Of a DNA stretch of 64,000 bases, positions 1 through 8,013 are shown piece after piece (within the stretch, counting starts at the first letter, position 1; the number at the start of each line of letters is the position of its first letter). The stretch is from CAZAYP01 sp964489425 [NCBI: uncultured Verrucomicrobiota bacterium] (GTDB lineage Bacteria; Verrucomicrobiota; Kiritimatiellia; RZYC01), in the NCBI GenBank assembly GCA_964489425.1, contig CAZAYP010000024.1, forward strand, positions 1 to 64,000, given 5' to 3'. Under the pieces are notes generated by a model that saw only the letters and a list, made by a program, of their open reading frames with translations, ran no database searches and was not told where the DNA came from. The position numbers were made by a program, and so were the translations under genes.

Positions 1-233
1 GGCGCCGCGCCGCCGGCCGGCGCGACCATGACCCAGCCCAGCCAGCCCACCAGCAACGCGCCCAGCACCACGCTGGCGCGGGCCCAGGCCGCTGCCCCGC
101 CGAACGGCAGCGTGGCCCAGGCGCACAGCGCGCCGAGCGCCACGGCCATTACCAGCGCCGCCGCGGGTGCGCCGCTGCGGCGCGGGCGCCGCCGCCGGTG
201 CGACCGATGCGAATGAGATGCGTGGTGGGACAT
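1..233 (-). CDS. O-antigen ligase-like membrane protein, N-terminal part only
   Basis: An open frame starts at ATG 233-231 on the minus strand and runs off the left edge of the window, so only about 77 residues are visible. They show a short His/Arg-rich cytoplasmic start (MSHHASHSHRSHRRRR), then a hydrophobic helix followed by the signature-like stretch WATLPFGGAAAWA and a second hydrophobic helix. From memory of the family, a first helix followed by a 'WATxPFGGxxxWA' loop is typical of Wzy/WaaL-type O-antigen ligase/polymerase proteins. No strong ribosome-binding site is visible. It lies downstream of the polysaccharide genes, which fits a role in polymer ligation or polymerisation. The plus-strand frame at 28-216 is its shadow. 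The function is inferred from the N-terminus alone. Confidence 0.55.
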   Translation of the reverse strand, partial: MSHHASHSHRSHRRRRPRRSGAPAAALVMAVALGALCAWATLPFGGAAAWARASVVLGALLVGWLGWVMVAPAGGAA

Positions 234-322
234 GCCGATGAAGCGGTTACGCTGACCTATGGTTCGCCATCCACAGCCCGGTCCGGGTTAAAGGGCCACG
301 GGACAACGGAAACAGGCCGGGC

Positions 323-1873
323 TCACGTTCCGGCCGGCGCTTGCGTGTCCTGGAGTTCCTGCTCCAGCCATTCGCGCTCGCGGCTGAACAACTTGTCGGC
401 GGGCTGGGCGCTCAGGTGGCGGACGTTGCTGTAGGCGGGGAGCGTGTAATCGGTGATCTGGCCGGACCGGATGGCGGCCACGATCTGTTGGATGCCCTGG
501 GGCAATGTCCACTCGGTCTTGAATCGCAGCATGTTCTGGATCTTGGAAAAATCCACGCGGTAGTTGCGGCGGTCGCCGTCAAAGGGGATTTCGCGCAGGG
601 CCGCCTCCGGCACCTCGTGCTGGATCATCTCGCCGACCTGGCGGATGGTGAAATTGCCGGCGTTCGACCCGACATTGAAGATATCGCGGCCCACCATGTC
701 GGCCGGGGCGGCCAGCACCGCGGCGATGCCGCGGGCGGCATCTTCCACGTGCACGAACGGCCGCCACTGGTCGCCGCCCGACACGGTAATCTCCTTGTTG
801 AACATGGCCTTGGCGGTCAGCAGATTGACGACCAGGTCGAAGCGCACGCGGCCCGACAGGCCGTAGATGGTGGCAAAGCGCAGAATGGTTGGATAAAAAG
901 TGGAGTCCGCCATCTTCATGAGGATCCGCTCGCAGGCGATCTTGGTGCGCGCGTACAGCGAGACCGGCTGCAGCACGGAGCGTTCATCCAGCAGCACGTC
1001 CGAGGCGCCATAGACCGAGCAGGTGCTGGCGAACACGAAGCGCCGGATGTCGAGGCCTTTGGCCACGTCCGCCACCATCTTCACGGCCATGAGGTTGATT
1101 TCCTTGGTCAGGTCCTCGTCCAGGGCGCAGGCCGGGTCGCCGACGATCGCGCCCAGGTGCACCACGGAGTCCACCTTCTGCATGGCCTCCACCACCGCAT
1201 CCACCTGCCGGAAATCGCGGCGCAGGATTTCCAGCTTGGCATGGCCCTGGCAGGCTTTCAGGGCTTCCTCGCCGTACACCATCATGTCCATGACCCGTAC
1301 GTGATAGCCGGCCTCCAGCAGCTGCGGCACCAGCGCCGACCCGATGTAGCCGGCGCCGCCGATGACCAGGATGCGCCGCTCGGTCGCCGTGGTCACCAGG
1401 TGGGCGCGCGTCGGCTTGAGGCCCTCCTCGGCCAGGATCTGGCGCCAGAGGATGGTGCCCACCCTGGCCAGGATCAGGGTGGCCGCGGTCAACACGTAAG
1501 CGATGAACAGCGCCCCGCGCGGGAACCAGACAAACTCGGTCAGCAGGTAGGAAAAAAAGCCGGCCGTGATAAAGCCCAGGGTCACGCCCTGGAACACGAT
1601 CAGGATCTTGAAGGGGCCCTGGTAAAACCGCCCCTTGTTGTAGAAGCCCATGAAAACGAAGAAGAACAGGCAGCAGGGCAACAGGATCACCACCCCGAGC
1701 ACGAACGCGGTGATGATGTTTTGCGTCAGGTCAGAGGGCGGCGTGCCCTTCAGCACGGTGAACAGCACCCGCAGCAAAAGCGCCAGCGCAAAGCAGCCGA
1801 TGACCAGCGCGGCGTCTACAACCAACCGCAACCAGCCCGACGGCAGCCGGGGAATATTGTTAATGAAGTTCAT
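323..1873 (-). CDS. membrane-anchored NAD-dependent sugar epimerase/dehydratase
   Basis: 516 residues. Residues 1-150 hold about four hydrophobic segments like the N-terminal membrane region of FlaA1/WbpM or polyisoprenyl-phosphate sugar transferases. Residues from about 165 form an extended-SDR domain: the dinucleotide-binding GGAGYIGS, a Ser/Thr-containing FASTCSVYG strand, and the catalytic YARTK (YxxxK). It should act on a nucleotide-sugar at the inner membrane, as an epimerase, dehydratase or reductase; the exact sugar cannot be read. GAGGGCGGC in front of ATG 1873 is a good ribosome-binding site. It is separated by 36 bases from the DegT aminotransferase upstream, suggesting one transcript. 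The combination of a WbpM-like membrane part with a short GalE/RmlB-like SDR is unusual, since FlaA1/WbpM proteins normally carry a longer two-part soluble region. Confidence 0.8.
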   Translation of the reverse strand: MNFINNIPRLPSGWLRLVVDAALVIGCFALALLLRVLFTVLKGTPPSDLTQNIITAFVLGVVILLPCCLFFFVFMGFYNKGRFYQGPFKILIVFQGVTLGFITAGFFSYLLTEFVWFPRGALFIAYVLTAATLILARVGTILWRQILAEEGLKPTRAHLVTTATERRILVIGGAGYIGSALVPQLLEAGYHVRVMDMMVYGEEALKACQGHAKLEILRRDFRQVDAVVEAMQKVDSVVHLGAIVGDPACALDEDLTKEINLMAVKMVADVAKGLDIRRFVFASTCSVYGASDVLLDERSVLQPVSLYARTKIACERILMKMADSTFYPTILRFATIYGLSGRVRFDLVVNLLTAKAMFNKEITVSGGDQWRPFVHVEDAARGIAAVLAAPADMVGRDIFNVGSNAGNFTIRQVGEMIQHEVPEAALREIPFDGDRRNYRVDFSKIQNMLRFKTEWTLPQGIQQIVAAIRSGQITDYTLPAYSNVRHLSAQPADKLFSREREWLEQELQDTQAPAGT

Positions 1874-1909
1874 GCCGCCCTCATAGGTATCCCAGCTCTC
1901 CGCCCATCG

Positions 1910-3115
1910 TCAAGGCGTTTCGCCGCCATCTCCCGCGCGGACGGCCTTGCGCAGGACCGACTCCACGGCATCCGCCACGGCCCGGATGTCATCCGCCGAC
2001 AGCGTGGGATGAACCTGGAACATGATCGCGTGGCGTGACAGCCAGGCCGCGTTGGGCAGGGGTTGCGCCGGCTGCAGGCCCAGGCGGATGAAGACTTTTT
2101 CCCGGTAGATCTCGCAGCAGGTGCCGGCAAAGCAGGGGATTTTCAGCGCCGATAGTTCGGCCAAGATCCGGTCGCGATCCCAACCCGGCTGCAGTTGGTC
2201 CGGCCTGACGTTGACATAATATTTATAATAGGCATGCCGGAATTCAGGCGGCGGGCGCAACACCTCGAGCCCGGGCAGGGCCGCAAACCGGCGGTCCAGG
2301 ATGTCGGCATACTGCCGGCGGGCAGCCAGCCACTGCGGCAGCTTCTTCATGCAGCTGCGGCCCACGGCCGACTGCAGCTCCGTCATGCGCCAGTTGGTGC
2401 CCGTGGACTCATGCAGCCAGCGGAACCCTGGCGGGTGCGCCTGGTTGAACACGGTGTCGTAATTCTTGCCGTGGTCCTTGAACGACCACATGAACTCCCA
2501 CCACGGCTGGTGGCGTGTGGCCACCAGGCCCCCCTCGCCGCCGGTGGTGACGATCTTGTCCTGGCAAAACGAAAACGCGCCGATATCGCCCAGCGACCCA
2601 ATCGGCCGACCCTTGTACTCGGCGCCCAGCGCCTGGGCGCAATCCTCGATCACCTTGAGCCCTTTTTGCCGCGCCAGCTCCATGATCGGGTCCATGTCGC
2701 AGGGCCAGCCCGCCATGTGCACGGGAATGACCACCTTGGTGTGCGGGGTGAGCGCCGGCGCGATGGTCGCGGCCGTGAGATTACCGCTGGCCCGGTCGAC
2801 GTCGGCGAACACCGGCCGCGCGCCGCACATGAGCACCGCGCTGGCCGTGGCCACGAACGTGCGCGGAGTTACCACGACCTCGTCGCCCGGCCCCACGCCC
2901 AGCGCGCGCAGGGCCACCTCGAGGGCCACGGTGCCGTTCGCCAACGCGATCGCGTGCGGTACGCCGAGGAAGGCGGCCATTTCCTTTTCAAACAGCTTGC
3001 CTTCTTCGCCGGTCCAGTAATTGACCCGCCCCGACGCCAGCACGCCGCGCGCGGCTTCCATATCCTCGCTGTCAAAATGCGGCCAGCCCGGGAAGGTCCT
3101 GGGGGGTGTGTTCAT
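1910..3115 (-). CDS. DegT/DnrJ/EryC1/StrS family sugar aminotransferase
   Basis: 401 residues, the usual family length. It is a PLP-dependent enzyme that transfers an amino group, typically from glutamate, to a keto-sugar nucleotide. Visible family marks are the substrate/cofactor segment LANGTVALEVALRAL, the IEDCAQALGA strand (Asp contacting the PLP ring) and FSFCQDKIVTTGGEGG, in which Lys187 should be the Schiff-base lysine. AAGGA lies six bases before ATG 3115. Its start overlaps the stop of the hydroxyacyl-CoA dehydrogenase gene by four bases (ATGA), which implies translational coupling. It is one of three DegT enzymes in this locus; the sugar substrate is unknown. Confidence 0.93.
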   Translation of the reverse strand: MNTPPRTFPGWPHFDSEDMEAARGVLASGRVNYWTGEEGKLFEKEMAAFLGVPHAIALANGTVALEVALRALGVGPGDEVVVTPRTFVATASAVLMCGARPVFADVDRASGNLTAATIAPALTPHTKVVIPVHMAGWPCDMDPIMELARQKGLKVIEDCAQALGAEYKGRPIGSLGDIGAFSFCQDKIVTTGGEGGLVATRHQPWWEFMWSFKDHGKNYDTVFNQAHPPGFRWLHESTGTNWRMTELQSAVGRSCMKKLPQWLAARRQYADILDRRFAALPGLEVLRPPPEFRHAYYKYYVNVRPDQLQPGWDRDRILAELSALKIPCFAGTCCEIYREKVFIRLGLQPAQPLPNAAWLSRHAIMFQVHPTLSADDIRAVADAVESVLRKAVRAGDGGETP

Positions 3116-4020
3116 ACGGCGTCCTTTTCTCCGCGGCCACCGGCGCGGGCCGGCGGCGTTTCGGGATAATCATAAAAACCGCGGCCAGCCTTGCGGCCCA
3201 TGCGGCCCTGCGCGACCAGTTCCCGCAGCAACGGGTCCGGCTGGTACATGGGATCTCCGGTTTGCGCAACCAGTTGTTCCAGGATGCGGACCACGGTGTC
3301 CAGGCCAATCCGATCCGCCAGCGCCAGGGGGCCCGCGGGGTGGTTCAGCCCCAGCACGAGCGCCTTGTCGATATCCTCGCGGCTGGCCAGCCCCTCGCGC
3401 GCCAGGCGCGCGGCCAGGTTGAGCTGCGGCAGCAGCAACCGGTTGACGATGAAGCCAGGCTGGTCCGCAGTCACCACCGGCTCCTTGCCGAGGCGCCGGG
3501 CCCAGTCCTGCAACCCGGCCACCGCGGCCGCGCTCGTTCCCGGGTGGCGCACCACCTCCACCAGCGCCATCTTCAGGGCGGGATTGAAGAAATGCAGGCC
3601 GCCGAAGGTGGCCGGGTGCTCCAGTCCGGCGGCCAGGCTGGTGATGCTGAGGCTGGAGGTGTTGGTGGCCAGCAGCGAATCCTGGCGGCGCACGCGATCC
3701 GCAGCCAGCAACCACGCCTGCTTCACGCGCGGATCCTCGATCACGCTCTCCAGGACCAGGTCCGCGGCCGCGCAGTCCGCAAGGTTTGCCGTGAACCGGA
3801 GGCGCGGGGCGATCTGGCGCGCCTCGTCCCCCGACACGATTTCCCGCTGCACGTAGCGCGCGAGCCGGCGCTCCACCTGGGCTTGCGCGCGGCCGGCGTC
3901 CTGGCGATGCCAGACCCGGGTGACGCACCCCTGGCGGGCGCAAAGCAGCGCGAGGTCCGCGCCCATGATTCCGGCGCCGAGGACGAACACCTGGCTGTCG
4001 GCGGCGGGCATCAGGACCAT
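3112..4020 (-). CDS. 3-hydroxyacyl-CoA dehydrogenase family protein
   Basis: 302 residues, close to 3-hydroxybutyryl-CoA dehydrogenase. The N-terminal Rossmann fold begins VFVLGAGIMGADLALL. The NTSSLSI loop, GGLHFFNPA (with the catalytic-type His), PGFIVNRLL, NHPAGPLALADRIGLD and GRKAGRGFYDY motifs are all present, so it should oxidise or reduce a 3-hydroxyacyl thioester with NAD(H). A second in-frame ATG at 4011 overlaps the KAS III stop as TGATG and may be the true start. Between a KAS III and a sugar aminotransferase, its job is more likely to supply a hydroxyacyl group for sugar N-acylation than to degrade fatty acids; that role is inference. Confidence 0.9.
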   Translation of the reverse strand: MVLMPAADSQVFVLGAGIMGADLALLCARQGCVTRVWHRQDAGRAQAQVERRLARYVQREIVSGDEARQIAPRLRFTANLADCAAADLVLESVIEDPRVKQAWLLAADRVRRQDSLLATNTSSLSITSLAAGLEHPATFGGLHFFNPALKMALVEVVRHPGTSAAAVAGLQDWARRLGKEPVVTADQPGFIVNRLLLPQLNLAARLAREGLASREDIDKALVLGLNHPAGPLALADRIGLDTVVRILEQLVAQTGDPMYQPDPLLRELVAQGRMGRKAGRGFYDYPETPPARAGGRGEKDAV

Positions 4021-4994
4021 TCCAGCGCGACGGCGCCCCAGGAGAGCCCGCCGCCAAACCCGATCAGCACCACCTTGTGGCCGGTTTTGATCAGGCCCTC
4101 GCGGTGGGCCGCGGCGAGGGTGATCGGCACGGAGGCGCCGGAGGTGTTGGCGTAGCGTTCGAGGGTGGTATAGGTCTTCTCCATGCCCAACCCCAGGCGC
4201 TTCATGCCTTCGCGGATGATGTTGATGTTGGCCTGGTGCGAGATCACCCAGTCCACCTGGTCCACGCTCCAGCCCGCGTCCTTGACCGCCGCTTGCACGG
4301 CCTCGGGAAAGATTTTGATCGCGAAATCCCAGACCTTTTTGCCCTGCATCTGGAACGCGTGCAGGCCCTTGTCAATGGTGTCGTGCGTGGCCGGGTTGCG
4401 CGACCCGCCGGCGGGGAACTTGATGATGTCCCAGCCCCGGCCGTCGTTCATCAGGTAATGGCCGCGGTACCCGCCCCGCTCGACTTCTCCCAGCACCACG
4501 GCCCCGGCGCCGTCGCCGAAGTAGACGCAGGTGGTGCGGTCGTTCCAGTCCAGGATGCGCGAGTAGGTTTCCGCGCCCACCACCAGCACCCGGCGATACT
4601 GGTTGTACGCGCGCATCATGCCCACGGCCGTGGTGGTCGCGAACACGAACCCGGCGCACACCGCGCTGACGTCGAACGCCACCGCGCGCCACGCGCCCAG
4701 CTTACCCTGCAGGATCGCGGCCGTGGCGGGCTGGATCATGTCCGGCGACGACGTGGCCAGGACGATCAGGTCCAGGTCCTGGGCGCGTACGTCCGCCTGC
4801 CGCAGCGCTTCGAGCGCGGCGAACAGCGCGAGGTCCGAGGTGGCTTCGTTGGCATCCGCGATGCGCCGCTCGCGGATCCCGGTCTTTTCAAATATCCACT
4901 CGTCCGTGGTCTGGATCCGTTTGCCCAGGTCCTTGTTGGACCACGTGGTGTTGGGCACGTAAAAGCCGGTGCCGATAATGCCGATATTTTTCAT
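4011..4994 (-). CDS. beta-ketoacyl-ACP synthase III (FabH-like)
   Basis: 327 residues from ATG 4994, chosen over an upstream in-frame ATG at 5024 because AAGGAG lies about eight bases before it and because MKNIGIIGTGFYVP is the standard FabH opening. The full catalytic triad is visible: Cys113 in DVSAVCAGF, His253 in VISHQANINI and Asn283 in ERYANTSGAS; the glycine-rich IGFGGGLSWG closes the fold. It should condense an acyl-CoA with malonyl-ACP, or act as an acyl transferase as some KAS III relatives in specialised clusters do. Its neighbours, a NeuD-like acyltransferase and a hydroxyacyl-CoA dehydrogenase, suggest local synthesis of an acyl substituent. The housekeeping FabH would be expected in a fatty-acid operon instead. 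Confidence 0.92.
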   Translation of the reverse strand: MKNIGIIGTGFYVPNTTWSNKDLGKRIQTTDEWIFEKTGIRERRIADANEATSDLALFAALEALRQADVRAQDLDLIVLATSSPDMIQPATAAILQGKLGAWRAVAFDVSAVCAGFVFATTTAVGMMRAYNQYRRVLVVGAETYSRILDWNDRTTCVYFGDGAGAVVLGEVERGGYRGHYLMNDGRGWDIIKFPAGGSRNPATHDTIDKGLHAFQMQGKKVWDFAIKIFPEAVQAAVKDAGWSVDQVDWVISHQANINIIREGMKRLGLGMEKTYTTLERYANTSGASVPITLAAAHREGLIKTGHKVVLIGFGGGLSWGAVALEWS

Positions 4995-5020
4995 CTGGTA
5001 CTCCTTGTTGCCGCGCGGGG

Positions 5021-5683
5021 TCATCGGGGCTGCCAGGGCTCGGCGTGGGTTTTGATCACCCGTGCCGGCACGCCCACGGCCGTGGCATCCGCGGGGATGT
5101 CGCGGATCACGGCCGCGCCGGCGCCCACCACGGCGCCATCGCCAATCACGCGGTCCTGGATCACGTGGGCGCCCATGCCGATGTAGCAGCCCGCGCCCAC
5201 CCGGACGTTGCCGGCCAGGCGCGCGCCCGGGTTGAGGTTGCTGTGGCGGCCCACGCGCGAGTCATGGCTGATGCTGGCGGCCACGTTGACGGTCACGAAA
5301 TCGTCGATCACCACGTCCGTGCTGATGACCACGCCGGGAAACACGATCACGCCCCGGCCCAGGCGCGCCGAGGCGGCGATGCGCGCCGCCGGGGACACCG
5401 CGCTGACGAAATCGATGCCCAGATCCGCCGCGCGCGCGGTTACCTGCCGGTTCAGCTTGGGGTGGCCCAGGGCCACGACCGCTGCCACGTCCGCCCGGTG
5501 CTGCTGCAGCCACGGCGACCCGCCCAGCACCCGCAGGCCCAGCACCGTGGCGCCTTGCAGCTTGGGGTTGTCATCGACAAAGCCCAAGAGTTCGAAGCCT
5601 GCGCCGGAGTCCGCCTGGTGCCGCAGGATCTCGGCGGTTTCGCGGCCGTGCCCGCCGGCGCCAACAATGACCACGGGCTTCAC
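5021..5683 (-). CDS. NeuD-like sugar O-/N-acyltransferase (left-handed beta-helix)
   Basis: About 220 residues from GTG 5683, which overlaps the preceding deacetylase stop as GTGA; the open frame extends further upstream but that part lies inside the deacetylase. The N-terminus VKPVVIVGAGGHGRETAEIL is the PglD/NeuD nucleotide-binding-like subdomain, followed by FVDDNPKLQG and then hexapeptide repeats (ISHDSRVGRHSNLNPGARL and following) ending VGVPARVIK. PglD/NeuD-type enzymes acetylate amino-sugars or sialic acids using acetyl-CoA. The overlap and the KAS III next door fit transfer of an acyl group to a sugar amine or hydroxyl. The acyl donor is not known. Confidence 0.88.
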   Translation of the reverse strand: MKPVVIVGAGGHGRETAEILRHQADSGAGFELLGFVDDNPKLQGATVLGLRVLGGSPWLQQHRADVAAVVALGHPKLNRQVTARAADLGIDFVSAVSPAARIAASARLGRGVIVFPGVVISTDVVIDDFVTVNVAASISHDSRVGRHSNLNPGARLAGNVRVGAGCYIGMGAHVIQDRVIGDGAVVGAGAAVIRDIPADATAVGVPARVIKTHAEPWQPR

Positions 5684-6381
5684 GATGCGGACCCGCTGTC
5701 CATGTGGCGCACAAGCATGAACGCCTCGGCGGCGGCCGCGCTGATCTGCGATCCGCGCCACTCGGCCAGCGCCTGCAACGCCTTGAGCGAGCGCGCGCCG
5801 GGAAACGGCTGGACCTGGCTCTTGAAACACGCCATGGCCGCCAGCTTGCGCTCGAGGAACGCGCTGATGTCCACCCACGTGTTGGGGGCGAACGCCGGTT
5901 CCGCGCCGGGAATCTGCCAGTGGGTCTCCGAAGAGGTTTCGTACATGTAGATGGAGCGGATGCGGCGACCCGCCTCGGTGCACGGCCGCCACGCCACGGA
6001 AAACGAGAGCGTCAGCTCGCGGTGATCCTTGTGTGGGTCATAGCGAAACGGCACGTAGAGCAGGTCCGGCCGCACCTCGGCCAGGATCCCGGCCGTCACC
6101 TGGTTGATCTTCCAATGGGGCTCGTCGGCCACGCCCACGGCGGGGATCTCGCGTACCAGGGTGTCCCGCACGCCCAGGAGCTGATGGGCCTCGGCCGCCT
6201 CGGCCCGGATGCGTTCCCAGAGGCTCGCCGGCCACAGGGGGTGCGGCGCGTCGTCGCCATGGCCGGTCAGGATGGCGACGACCACGTCGTGGCCCGCCGC
6301 CGCCGCGCGCGCCATCGTGCCGCCCATGCCCAGGACCTCGTCGTCGGCATGCGGCGCAATGATCAGGATTCGGTTCTTCAT
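5680..6381 (-). CDS. PIG-L/LmbE family deacetylase
   Basis: 233 residues. The N-terminal zinc-binding motif APHADDEVLG (residues 9-18, variant of AHPDDE) and a later YDPHKDHRE (HxxH-type) motif identify a LmbE/PIG-L N-acetylglucosaminyl deacetylase fold. Such enzymes remove N-acetyl from GlcNAc-containing lipids, cofactors or sugar nucleotides. The start is followed by a hydrophobic strand (ILIIAPH) typical of the fold. Its stop overlaps the start of the acyltransferase gene by four bases, so deacetylation and re-acylation with a different group may be consecutive steps; this pairing is inferred from gene order. Confidence 0.92.
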   Translation of the reverse strand: MKNRILIIAPHADDEVLGMGGTMARAAAAGHDVVVAILTGHGDDAPHPLWPASLWERIRAEAAEAHQLLGVRDTLVREIPAVGVADEPHWKINQVTAGILAEVRPDLLYVPFRYDPHKDHRELTLSFSVAWRPCTEAGRRIRSIYMYETSSETHWQIPGAEPAFAPNTWVDISAFLERKLAAMACFKSQVQPFPGARSLKALQALAEWRGSQISAAAAEAFMLVRHMDSGSAS

Positions 6382-6452
6382 GGTACTCCCGAGTTGCCCG
6401 GATTAAATCCCATGTGCGGCATCCCGATCAACTACGAAACATGCGCGGGATG

Positions 6453-7082
6453 TCATCCGGCTTGCTCCGTGGCCGCTTCCCGGCCCAGCACGACGAACAG
6501 GGAGCGCCAGAGTATCCAGGCGTCCAGGCCAAGGTTCCATTTTTCAACGTATTCAGCGTGGTAGTCGAGGCGCCGCGCCATGGGCAGGGACCGGCGGCCC
6601 ATGACCGCGGCCAGGGACAGCACGCCCGGCCGCATGCGGAACGCCAGCCGCTGGACCGGCGTGTACTCGGCCAAGCGCGCCGGCAACGGCGGCCGCGGCC
6701 CGATGACGCTCATGTCGCCCTTGAGGATGTTGAAAAGCTGCGGCAGCTCGTCCAGCCCGAAGTCCCGCAGGAACCGGCCGCCGGGGATGATGCGGTCCTC
6801 CTCCGCCTTGGACCACTGCAGGCTGGCCGGCCCCGCGCGCACGGCCATGGTGCGGAACTTGTACATGCGGTACACGCGTTCCCCCAGGCCCACGCGGTCC
6901 TGGACAAACAGCGCCGGCCCGGGCGAGGCCAGCTTGATAAATACGTACAGCACCGCCAGCACCGGCGCGAGCAACAGCAGCAGCAGGCCGCACGTCAGCA
7001 CGTCCAAGGCCCGCTTGATCGCCAACTGGGACGGGTGGCGCGGTCGTTCTCCCACGGCGGCTTCAGAACACATCGGAGTCAC
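6453..7082 (-). CDS. undecaprenyl-phosphate sugar-1-phosphate transferase (PglC/WcaJ catalytic-domain type)
   Basis: 209 residues, so it is the minimal form with one re-entrant N-terminal membrane helix (IKRALDVLTCGLLLLLLAPV) and no multi-helix domain. Family motifs are SPGPALFVQDRVG, YKFRTM, LRDFGLDELPQLFNILKGDMSVIGPRP (the Asp-Glu catalytic pair and phosphate loop) and a C-terminal PGVLSL region. It should transfer a sugar-1-phosphate from a nucleotide sugar to undecaprenyl phosphate, the first step of repeat-unit synthesis. It overlaps the GNAT gene stop by 20 bases; a second ATG three codons in (7073) is possible. Confidence 0.93.
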   Translation of the reverse strand: MTPMCSEAAVGERPRHPSQLAIKRALDVLTCGLLLLLLAPVLAVLYVFIKLASPGPALFVQDRVGLGERVYRMYKFRTMAVRAGPASLQWSKAEEDRIIPGGRFLRDFGLDELPQLFNILKGDMSVIGPRPPLPARLAEYTPVQRLAFRMRPGVLSLAAVMGRRSLPMARRLDYHAEYVEKWNLGLDAWILWRSLFVVLGREAATEQAG

Positions 7083-8013
7083 CCATGGTCACGTGCCAGT
7101 TGCGGTAGTCGCGGGCGATCGGCACAAGGTCCGGCTGCCATGCGCGGCCGCCGAGATAGGTGATCGGCGCGGCGTTGCGGAATCCCAGCTTCTCCAGCGC
7201 GGCGTGCAGTGGGTGGGCCACGTTGAGCCAGAGGCTGACGCCGGCGGCGCCTTCGGCCAGGGCCAGCTCGGCCACCCGCAGGACCAGCCGCTCGCCAATC
7301 GCCGGGTCCGGCAGGGAGAGCAGGTCCACGACCTGGAACTCGTCCTGGTAGCGCTTGAACACCGCATAGCCAAGGAGCTGCCCCGGCTCGGCCGCGGCCA
7401 GGATGCGGTAGCGCTGGTCCGGGTGGCGCGCGTAACGCCAGTCCAGATGCCGGCGATCGCGCCGCACGGCCAGTTGCATGCCGGCGCCGACCCGGGCCCA
7501 CAGCGCGTCGAAACGGTCATCAAATTCCGGCAACTCCGCCGGCACGTCAACGGAAGACGCCACCGCGGCCGTGCCTGCCGGCTGCCACAGAAACTTGGGG
7601 ACCTCGTAAATATCCGCCCATTCAAGGTCGCGGATAAAGCCGCGGTGCGACAGGTGGTTGGGGAACCCCCAGACCATGCCCATGCCCGCGGCGCACATGC
7701 GGTCGTAGGTCTCGCGGCCCAGCAGCGGGAACAGCCGCCGGCCGCGATAAGCCGGACGGGTCATGGTGGTCCCGGACAAGCCGGCCGCAACCGCCCGCCC
7801 CTGGCAACCCATGGCCAGGCTGGTTACCGCGTAATGCGCCGCCAGGGTGGCGCCGTCCCAGGCCAGGGTGATCACGCCCGCGCCGGCGGGGTTGTCGCGG
7901 AACCGCCAAGCCCATGCCGCCGGCGCCATGGCGCCGGGGTAACAGACGCTGAACAGCTCCAGGATGGCCTGCTCGTCGCCGGGTTGGTACGGCCGCAGGG
8001 ACAGGTTGCTCAT
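7063..8013 (-). CDS. GNAT family N-acetyltransferase
   Basis: 316 residues with an N-terminal GNAT-like region (LRPYQPGDEQAILELFSVCYPG, then a MTRPAYRGRRLFPLL acetyl-CoA-binding type segment) and a longer C-terminal half containing YAVFKRYQDEFQVVDLLSL and LALAEGAAGVSLWLNV. It resembles the two-domain GNAT proteins seen in polysaccharide clusters. The amine it acylates cannot be deduced. The start ATG 8013 overlaps the stop of the upstream glycosyltransferase by four bases and the end overlaps the sugar-phosphate transferase, so it is embedded in the operon. Confidence 0.82.
   Translation of the reverse strand: MSNLSLRPYQPGDEQAILELFSVCYPGAMAPAAWAWRFRDNPAGAGVITLAWDGATLAAHYAVTSLAMGCQGRAVAAGLSGTTMTRPAYRGRRLFPLLGRETYDRMCAAGMGMVWGFPNHLSHRGFIRDLEWADIYEVPKFLWQPAGTAAVASSVDVPAELPEFDDRFDALWARVGAGMQLAVRRDRRHLDWRYARHPDQRYRILAAAEPGQLLGYAVFKRYQDEFQVVDLLSLPDPAIGERLVLRVAELALAEGAAGVSLWLNVAHPLHAALEKLGFRNAAPITYLGGRAWQPDLVPIARDYRNWHVTMGDSDVF

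Noticed and set aside
28-216. 62-residue plus-strand frame at the left edge
   Set aside because: The minus strand here encodes the two hydrophobic helices of an O-antigen-ligase-like start, so this frame is a shadow.
341-2038. 565-residue plus-strand frame
   Set aside because: Antisense of the membrane-anchored epimerase and the end of the DegT gene; no domain content.
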